A stretch of DNA of 64,000 bases. It comes from Trichopria drosophilae. Its lineage: Eukaryota > Arthropoda > Insecta > Hymenoptera > Diapriidae. The position numbers and the translations under genes were made by a program. The notes under the pieces were generated by a model. It saw nothing but the letters and a program-made list of their open reading frames with translations. It ran no database searches and was not told where the DNA came from. Position 1 is the stretch's first letter. The number at the start of each line of letters is the position of its first letter. Positions 58,215 to 64,000 of this stretch are shown here, piece by piece. The stretch spans positions 372,001-436,000 of the forward strand of contig CM059582.1 of the NCBI GenBank assembly GCA_030407085.1, in the 5' to 3' direction.

Positions 58215-59152
58215 GTATAACAGGAGAACTAAGCTAATATATGACAATTATCTGCTCGATAAAAATGGAATTAAATGTATCCGTTTAGCAGAGTGGCAAA
58301 ATAAAATAGACAAAACTATAAAAATAAATGGTGTCATGCAATTTGAGCTTCGGCATAGATCCCACATAAATTTTTTGGTACATATTTTTTCAACATTAAT
58401 TTCGTATTCCATTTAAATAATATTAATATTAGCATATAAGTATGAATATTATGCTAATATGATTACTTTTTAGGTATACATGGCAGATTTATGCCTGGAA
58501 ACAGTTTTTGGTTATTTCCTACACTTTCTTTATAAAAATCACAGGCGCCTGTTATTAGCTAAAGTAAAGGTCAAGTATCTGGAATTCTGGACATAAAATC
58601 CTCCTGTATAAAAAGATTAGAAAAAAAATGCAGCGCACATATGACAGACGTGTGTATACGCTGAAAAAGATATGCTACGTTTTTTATTGAAAAGTTAACT
58701 GAAAGCCTGCAGACAAAGATAGATTTTGAGCTCTTAAAATACCTCTAATTGTCATTATAATCAGATTCAAAATATGCGGAAGTAATTTTTTGACAATAGA
58801 TTTCTTGCATAACCAAGTGTCATTCCAGCTGGGATCCAACTAAGTTGGTAAACACTTTACAACGTTTTTTGCGCGAAAAGGCTGGATGCCAGTGTCACGC
58901 ACTGGCATGACATCGTCTTGGATGAAAATCAGTACGTGATGCACCAAAAATTGTGCATCAAAAGGGTGTCATTTGAGTAACTTTTTTGTTGTCATGCCAG
59001 TGTCAGCTACTTTCATGACACCTATTTGTTCCTATGATAGTCTTATCTGTCTATCTTATTTTGCTACTCTGCTGAACAGATACGTTTCTTTTACCTTTTT
59101 TATTCTGTAAATTTTTTAGTATTTGTATGTTTAACATAAGAACTATACAAGA
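58215..59152. repeat. Non-coding stretch with palindromic elements
   Basis: About 940 bp without a gene. A hairpin with 11-bp arms lies at 58426-58460. A palindromic element runs about 58816-58913 (gtgtcattccagctgggatc; ggctggatgccagtgtcacg then cactggcatgacat). A second partial one lies about 58965-59031 (gtcatgccagtgtcagctac then tttcatgacacc). 58,460-58,800 shows no recognisable feature. Confidence 0.65.
58426..58460. repeat. 11-bp perfect inverted repeat
   Basis: ATATTAGCATA and TATGCTAATAT with a 13-base loop. AT-rich hairpin about 210 bp after the ankyrin gene. Only a short T run follows, so it is a poor terminator. Confidence 0.6.
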
Positions 59153-60190
59153 CTACAAATGGTGAATCAGCATTACCTTAAAGAGAGTACCCATATTTTC
59201 AGTTAATCTTAAAAATTCACTGAAGATCTTATTCTTCTGTTCATTACTTGCATTTTCCATTAAGGCTTGCGCTCTTTCCTTTATACCAAACAAATATAAA
59301 AATTCTCTTTGAGTTAAAATTTCACAATTTAAGTATTTTAATGAATCTTTTAACGCTTGAAAGTTTACAAGTGCAGTAATATCACTGTTACCAATATTTT
59401 CAAGAAAATTAGCATACTGGTGCTGCCTTATCGATTGCAAAGTGCTCTTGTATGAAGGATATATATAGCCATAATCTATGATCAAAGCAGCCCCTCCATT
59501 ATTGACTATCTTCTTCTCAAGCTTTCTTAATGTTTCAATTCCAGTTAAGCATACTTCTACTACCGCACCATTAAAAAGTTTTCCATTTGTTATCTGAATA
59601 GATGATGCTGGAACACATGATCCTTTTCTTCTGGATTCGAGTGTCAAACACTGACCGCCATTCTGTTTCATCACTCTATTTTCATACCACTGCCCATCAC
59701 GATAAACAAACTGATCAATTGGAAGAGCATCAAAGAACTCATTTGCAAAAAAAATAGTTGGCTGATTTGGTAAGTTGTTGACATCTGTGTGCCAGTTAAT
59801 ATCTAATCCCTTTAATTCCCCCTTTTGTGTTTTCTGTAAAAGAGGACTTATTTCAACTAGGTGAATGTTCATTGAGCTAAAAAAACAGCTGTATTTTTTA
59901 GTAACTCTTATTATATCGTGAATGAGTGTTCCTTTACCTGGTCCAAGTTCAACTAGAGAAAATTTTGATGGCTTTCCTAATTTTTTCCATGTATTCATTA
60001 TCCACACTGCAATTGTTTCACCAAATAGCTGACTAATTTCAGGTGCAGTAATGAAGTCACCATCTTTGCCAAGTGGTAATTTATTCATGTAATAACCGTA
60101 CTCTTTATGATATAGAGCAGCGTTCATAAAATCACTGATTGATATTGACCCTTGTCTTTTATCAATTAATTCGTGTATATAAGTGAGCAT
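59153..60190 (-). CDS. MidA/NDUFAF7-family SAM methyltransferase
   Basis: 345 aa. N-terminal GSISISDFMNAALYHKEYGYYMN, then GKDGDFITAPEISQLFGETIAVW, SAM motif LVELGPGKGTLIHDI, NEFFDALPIDQF and LIIDYGY, all typical of the family. NDUFAF7/MidA methylates an arginine in a complex I subunit in mitochondria, so a role in complex I assembly is plausible. The segment QCLTLESRRKGSCVPASS (DNA about 59600-59660) does not fit the family and contains a palindromic-element arm (ctggattcgagtgtcaaaca), which indicates an in-frame repeat insertion. Confidence 0.88.
   Translation of the reverse strand: MLTYIHELIDKRQGSISISDFMNAALYHKEYGYYMNKLPLGKDGDFITAPEISQLFGETIAVWIMNTWKKLGKPSKFSLVELGPGKGTLIHDIIRVTKKYSCFFSSMNIHLVEISPLLQKTQKGELKGLDINWHTDVNNLPNQPTIFFANEFFDALPIDQFVYRDGQWYENRVMKQNGGQCLTLESRRKGSCVPASSIQITNGKLFNGAVVEVCLTGIETLRKLEKKIVNNGGAALIIDYGYIYPSYKSTLQSIRQHQYANFLENIGNSDITALVNFQALKDSLKYLNCEILTQREFLYLFGIKERAQALMENASNEQKNKIFSEFLRLTENMGTLFKVMLIHHL
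59631..59653. repeat. Palindromic-element arm inside the MidA-like gene
   Basis: ctggattcgagtgtcaaaca followed by ctg matches the conserved arm of the palindromic repeats (ctggattccagtgtcaagca then ctg) at all but two positions, in frame within coding sequence. Confidence 0.6.
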
Positions 60191-60285
60191 ATTATTAATA
60201 AATGTTTAACTATAGCGTGCCATACTATAAAATAGTGGAGTATTCATATATATAATATAAGTTTAAAAGCGATAGTGCTTTGGTT

Positions 60286-60657
60286 ATGAATAGTCAAGAT
60301 ACGGATTATGTTACCCTTATACCTCAAGATGATGGTGTTGAATATAAATTTGAAGAAGTTGTCAATTTTATAGAAAATAAAATTATAGGTGCTGATGGAT
60401 TAACTTTAGCAGAGGTGTTTCAAGCGTTGGTTCAAATGCTGAATGGTGATCTAGAATTGGTCAAAAGAGTACTAGCATGTACTAATATTATGGTAGAGCA
60501 TGGAATGAGGGTGGCGAAAGAGTCACAGCTAAGCAGAGCCGATGTTCTTCGAGCTTTAGAAGGCAAAGAAAGTATGCTCAATAGACAAGATTTTATCAAA
60601 AAACCATCTCTCCCACCTGCTATAAAATCGATTAAAAAGAAAAGTAGAGGTCTTTAA
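60286..60657 (+). CDS. Conserved small protein of unknown function
   Basis: 123 aa from ATG 60286 (a TTG at 60280 is the alternative). I do not recognise a family. Acidic N-terminus, a helical middle (EEVVNFIENKIIGADGLTLAEVFQAL, LVKRVLACTNIMVEHGMRVA) and a basic C-terminus (IKSIKKKSRGL). No membrane segment or signal. Its stop TAA overlaps nothing: the next gene starts at the very next base, so the two are one operon. Confidence 0.6.
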   Translation: MNSQDTDYVTLIPQDDGVEYKFEEVVNFIENKIIGADGLTLAEVFQALVQMLNGDLELVKRVLACTNIMVEHGMRVAKESQLSRADVLRALEGKESMLNRQDFIKKPSLPPAIKSIKKKSRGL

Positions 60658-60939
60658 ATGACTGTATCCATCAAAAAATTTACTGTACAGTGTGATTTTA
60701 AAGGACAAAATTCGCCTTTTGCAATATACATAGGAGATCCAAAGGGTGATGCTCATCCAATTCACCATCAAGATTCCTGGATTGCAAAGGAGCGTGGAGG
60801 AAATATACCTCACAAAGTCAAAGAAAGTCTGAAAAAATTACACAAGTTATCTCAAGAAAACGGAATTTCTTTTTCAGAATTATGTGTATATGCTATCACT
60901 GTAGTTAGCAACAATGATAAAAAAAGTGATAACAAGTAG
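60658..60939 (+). CDS. DUF2610 protein
   Basis: 93 aa. Matches the small DUF2610 family seen in Rickettsiales: CDFKGQNSPFAIYIGDPKGDAHPIHHQDSWIAKERGGNIP with a following helix VKESLKKLHKLSQENG (key residues: GDP-x-GDAHP-x-HHQ and ERGG). Function unknown. Directly abuts the preceding unknown gene; convergent with dapD, 10 bp apart. Confidence 0.75.
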   Translation: MTVSIKKFTVQCDFKGQNSPFAIYIGDPKGDAHPIHHQDSWIAKERGGNIPHKVKESLKKLHKLSQENGISFSELCVYAITVVSNNDKKSDNK

Positions 60940-60949
60940 TGAGATAAGT

Positions 60950-61792
60950 TTAATCTCTCAATATTTCATTTATAGAGGTCTTTGATCTCGTTTTTTCGTC
61001 TACTTTTTTTACTATAACTGCACAATAGGTTGAAATGTTATTTTTAGATGGAATGGATCCTGGCACTACTACAGAATAAGGCGGCACTTCACCGTAAGAT
61101 AGTTTACTCGTTTCTCTATCAATAATTTTTGTTGATGCTCCAATAAACACCCCCATACTAAGGACTGATCCTTCTCTTATTATGACGCCTTCGGTTACCT
61201 CACTTCGTGCTCCAATGAAGCAGTTATTCTCTATAATGACCGGAGAAGCTTGAATAGGTTCAAGAATTCCGCCTATTCCCACTCCCCCGGAAATATGGCA
61301 ATTTTTTCCTATCTGTGCACAACTACCAATTGTTGACCAGGTGTCTATCATTGTACCAGAATCAATATATGCACCAACGTTGATAAAGCTTGGCATTAGA
61401 ACAACATTTTTACCTATGTAAGCAGATTGGCGAACAAAACACCCAGGGACTGCTCTAATTTTTGATTGGTAAAATTTCTCCTCATTCCATTCACTAAACT
61501 TGCTATCAATTTTGTCAAACCAGCAATTGGTATTGTCTATTATTTTGCTTTCTTCAGTGAGAAAATGTAATAATATTGACTGCTTTATCCACTTATGTAC
61601 TATCCATTCTCCACTTGATAGCTTTTCTGCTACTCTAATTTTACCACTGTCAAGTAACTCAATTACCTCTTTGATTATTAATCTTGCTTCGTGTTTTAGA
61701 TTATAGTCGTTAAGTTTTTCTTTATCTTTCCAAATATTTTCTATCTCACCTTGTAATTTTTTAGTTGCAAATTTTTCATTTATTATATACAT
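60950..61792 (-). CDS. dapD: Tetrahydrodipicolinate N-succinyltransferase
   Basis: 280 aa. Succinylates tetrahydrodipicolinate in the diaminopimelate/lysine pathway. N-terminal helical domain (about 1-100), then a left-handed beta-helix with hexapeptide repeats ([22 protein letters not shown] is in part: key repeats MPSFIN, GAYID, GTMID), [19 protein letters not shown] and [18 protein letters not shown]. With murD and mrdA this indicates retained synthesis of meso-DAP-type peptidoglycan precursors. Confidence 0.96.
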   Translation of the reverse strand: MYIINEKFATKKLQGEIENIWKDKEKLNDYNLKHEARLIIKEVIELLDSGKIRVAEKLSSGEWIVHKWIKQSILLHFLTEESKIIDNTNCWFDKIDSKFSEWNEEKFYQSKIRAVPGCFVRQSAYIGKNVVLMPSFINVGAYIDSGTMIDTWSTIGSCAQIGKNCHISGGVGIGGILEPIQASPVIIENNCFIGARSEVTEGVIIREGSVLSMGVFIGASTKIIDRETSKLSYGEVPPYSVVVPGSIPSKNNISTYCAVIVKKVDEKTRSKTSINEILRD

Positions 61793-61830
61793 ATTGATAT
61801 CAAATTTATATTATTTTATACGTAAGCACT

Positions 61831-62241
61831 ATGAAAATACAATGTCATAATTGTACTAAAACTTACTTGGTATCTCGTGGGCAAATAGGTGAATCTGGAA
61901 GAAAAGTGAAATGTACAAACTGCAATCACATGTGGCATGAGTATCTAAAAGAAATGTCAAGTGAATTGTGCCCTGCTGGTATACAAGAAAAAAAAGCTAA
62001 CTGGGGGCAAAGTTTAACTCTAGCTTTTGCAACAGTTGCAGGGTTATGCGTTATAATTATTGGTGGTATCTTTCCAGGAGAGGTAAGTAAGGTATATAAA
62101 GCAGTTAGTGCATATAAAGATTCAATAAGCCATAAATTAGGATACAAAAAAGTGCAAACGGAAAATTCAAGTGCGAGAGAACTTGTTGTAAATGAGTTTT
62201 ATCAAGATTACCTTTTTCTATCTAATTTTAGATCTAATTAA
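61831..62241 (+). CDS. Zinc-ribbon (MJ0042-type) single-span membrane protein
   Basis: 136 aa. N-terminal zinc ribbon with two Cys pairs: IQCHNCTKTYLV and VKCTNCNHMWHEY, the MJ0042 pattern. One membrane helix near residues 68-88 (LAFATVAGLCVIIIGGIFPG). Short C-terminal tail, much shorter than in many alphaproteobacterial relatives, which carry a further domain. Function unknown. Divergent from dapD by 38 bp. Confidence 0.8.
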   Translation: MKIQCHNCTKTYLVSRGQIGESGRKVKCTNCNHMWHEYLKEMSSELCPAGIQEKKANWGQSLTLAFATVAGLCVIIIGGIFPGEVSKVYKAVSAYKDSISHKLGYKKVQTENSSARELVVNEFYQDYLFLSNFRSN

Positions 62242-62529
62242 ATAGGCATAAGTCATCAATGTTATGCAAGTAACTACACTTACTCCTCTATGATAGTGTT
62301 ATCCCAGTGCTCAGACACTGGGATCCAGGAATTTTGATTGTGGATAAGCATATCAAACGGTTTGGTATAATAGAAGTCGGATTCCAGTGTCAGCTACTTT
62401 CATAACACCCTATGGTTGTTATGACATTATTTGCTGTAGGTTTATTTCAGAAGCTTACATTTGGAAAACCAGTATAGATTTTTCCTACTTATGTGCTACT
62501 ATAAGCCTGTAATGATAAAATAAGTGAAT
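62242..62529. repeat. Palindromic element-type spacer upstream of sdhA
   Basis: 290 bp. An element at about 62297-62409 has arms gttatcccagtgctcagaca then ctgggatccag, and cggattccagtgtcagctac then tttcataacaccc. The following 120 bp must hold the sdhA promoter; no confident boxes. Confidence 0.7.
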
Positions 62530-64000
62530 ATGGATAAGTCAGAATATGAAATCATAGAACATGAATATGATGTGGTAATAGTAGGTGCAGGAGGAGCGGG
62601 GCTTAGAGCAACACTTGGAATGGCTGCAACTAATTTTTCAGTTGCCTGCATTTCTAAAATTTTCCCTACACGAAGTCATACAGTTGCAGCGCAAGGCGGA
62701 ATTAGTGCAGCTTTGAGCAACATTGCTGAAGATGACTGGCGCTGGCATGCATATGATACAATAAAAGGTTCAGACTGGCTTGGCGATCAAGATGCAATAG
62801 AGTATATGTGTAAAAATGCTGCAAAAGCTGTGATTGAACTTGAAAATTTTGGTGTACCCTTTTCTCGTACGGAAGATGGAAAAATATATCAGCGTGCCTT
62901 TGGTGGAATGACAACTCACTTTGGTAAAGGAAAATCGGCTCAGCGTACTTGTGCAGCAGCAGATAAAACTGGGCATGCAATTCTTCATACTCTATATCAG
63001 CAATGTCTTAAATTTAACGCTGAATTTTTTGTTGAATATTTTGTAATCGATTTGATTATGGATAAAGGGACATGCTGTGGAGTGATAGCTTGGTCGCTGT
63101 GTGATGGTACGTTGCATAGATTTCGTGCACATTCTGTGGTAATAGCAACAGGTGGTTATGGACGTGTTTATTTCTCTGCAACAAGTGCACACACCTGCAC
63201 AGGTGATGGTAATGGCATGGTGGTAAGAGCTGGGTTGCCACTTGAAGATATGGAATTTGTGCAATTTCATCCAACAGGAATATATGGCTCAGGTTGTTTA
63301 ATGACGGAAGGATGTCGTGGTGAAGGTGGGTACCTCGTTAATTCTCAGGGTGAGAAGTTTATGGAACGTTATGCACCAAAGGCAAAAGATTTGGCTTCTC
63401 GTGATGTGGTAAGTCGAGCAATAACAATTGAAATTAGAGAGGGAAGGGGAGTTGGACCTAAGAAGGATTACATGCACTTGAATATAGCGCATCTTGATCC
63501 AGAAGTGATCAAACTCAGATTACCAGGTATTAGTGAAACAGCAAAGACCTTTGCAGGAGTTGATGTTACTAAAGATCCGATACCTGTTATTCCAACTGTT
63601 CACTATAACATGGGAGGTATTCCAACCAACTATCATGGGGAAGTGATCACGTTGCAAAAAGGTAAAGAAGAAGTGGTAGAAGGATTATTTGCAATAGGAG
63701 AGGCAGCATGTGTTTCTGTACATGGTGCAAATCGACTAGGTTCCAACTCGCTTCTTGATCTTGTGGTTTTTGGTAGAGCTGCCGCGCTTAGGGCAAAAGA
63801 AAAATTGAAACCTGATACACCACATAAAAAATTGCATTCAGACTGCACAGACTTGATAGTAGATAGATTTAATAAAATGCGATTTGCTTCTGGGGAGTTC
63901 AAAGTAGCAAAAATACGAAGTGAAATGCAGCACACTATGCAGAAATATGCATCGGTATTCCGTGTTGCTGAAGTTTTAGAGGAAGGTAAAAAAGCTATAA
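62530..64000 (+). CDS. sdhA: Succinate dehydrogenase flavoprotein subunit (C-terminus outside window)
   Basis: Translated from ATG 62530-62532; 490 codons to the window end without a stop (the family has about 600). FAD-binding [15 protein letters not shown], the flavin-linking His in SHTVAAQGG, active-site [44 protein letters not shown] and [21 protein letters not shown] (read as shorter motifs FHPTG, RGEGG, RLGSNS). Catalytic subunit of complex II, partner of sdhB at 4.5-5.3 kb, about 57 kb away. The C-terminal helical domain is only partly inside. Confidence 0.97.
   Translation, partial: MDKSEYEIIEHEYDVVIVGAGGAGLRATLGMAATNFSVACISKIFPTRSHTVAAQGGISAALSNIAEDDWRWHAYDTIKGSDWLGDQDAIEYMCKNAAKAVIELENFGVPFSRTEDGKIYQRAFGGMTTHFGKGKSAQRTCAAADKTGHAILHTLYQQCLKFNAEFFVEYFVIDLIMDKGTCCGVIAWSLCDGTLHRFRAHSVVIATGGYGRVYFSATSAHTCTGDGNGMVVRAGLPLEDMEFVQFHPTGIYGSGCLMTEGCRGEGGYLVNSQGEKFMERYAPKAKDLASRDVVSRAITIEIREGRGVGPKKDYMHLNIAHLDPEVIKLRLPGISETAKTFAGVDVTKDPIPVIPTVHYNMGGIPTNYHGEVITLQKGKEEVVEGLFAIGEAACVSVHGANRLGSNSLLDLVVFGRAAALRAKEKLKPDTPHKKLHSDCTDLIVDRFNKMRFASGEFKVAKIRSEMQHTMQKYASVFRVAEVLEEGKKAI

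Noticed and set aside
58426..58460. Intrinsic terminator for the ankyrin gene
   Set aside because: The stem is almost entirely A/T, lies about 210 bp downstream and has no strong T run.

Overview
The window is from a Wolbachia-type endosymbiont (Alphaproteobacteria, Rickettsiales, Anaplasmataceae). Evidence: strongly AT-rich DNA, a single-frame rpoB-rpoC fusion of 2,839 codons, CtrA and TrcR cell-cycle regulators, scattered Wolbachia-type palindromic elements (inverted arms resembling tgggatccag / ctggattccagtgtcaagca), ankyrin genes, and decayed IS4- and IS5-type insertion sequences. Most genes are core housekeeping genes. The accessory content is one Ulp1-like protease, ankyrin genes, IS copies and palindromic repeats.

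Layout. 1-4,511: ctrA (cut by the window edge), then gpsA, pgpA, a GNAT protein and a PAS membrane protein. 4,515-8,425 (minus): sdhB, ybeY, a palindromic repeat, an EVE-domain gene, ftsZ and a small membrane protein. 8,503-10,952: comM, a pseudogene with a frameshift, a nonsense codon and an internally deleted IS4-type element flanked by a 10-bp duplication. 11,074-13,420: a NodB-type deacetylase with a frameshifted tail, and mrdA (PBP2). 13,520-19,250: a proteostasis operon read tig-clpP-clpX-lon. 19,400-21,900: tRNA-Leu, a BON lipoprotein, an IS5 remnant and prmC. 22,272-38,245: a 16-kb co-directional expression block, rpsL-rpsG-fusA-tuf-trnW-secE-nusG-rplK-rplA-rplJ-rplL-rpoBC, with a good sigma70-type promoter in front.

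38,280-44,342: dusB, a membrane-anchored Ulp1/C48-like cysteine protease, serS, purD and a frameshifted RDD gene. 44,477-50,040: icd, a frameshifted J-domain protein, a broken IS5 copy, trcR and rho. 50,313-55,894: guaB, rsmA, tRNA-Thr, tpiA, murD (with an in-frame palindromic insertion) and a COQ9-like gene. 55,895-59,152: repeat-rich DNA with an ankyrin remnant and an intact ankyrin gene. 59,153-64,000: midA-like methyltransferase, an unknown gene, DUF2610, dapD, a zinc-ribbon protein and sdhA (cut by the window edge).

Functional themes: a residual peptidoglycan/lipid II pathway (dapD, murD, mrdA, perhaps the deacetylase) together with ftsZ; a CtrA-centred cell-cycle circuit (ctrA, trcR, a DivL-like PAS protein); respiration (sdhA, sdhB, icd, COQ9-like, midA); and a likely host-directed module (Ulp1-like protease, ankyrin proteins). 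The best candidates for new biology are the membrane-tethered Ulp1-like protease with perfect tandem repeats, and NusG with what looks like a duplicated, decayed NGN domain. Several single-base frameshifts lie in or near homopolymers, so sequencing error has to be excluded for those.
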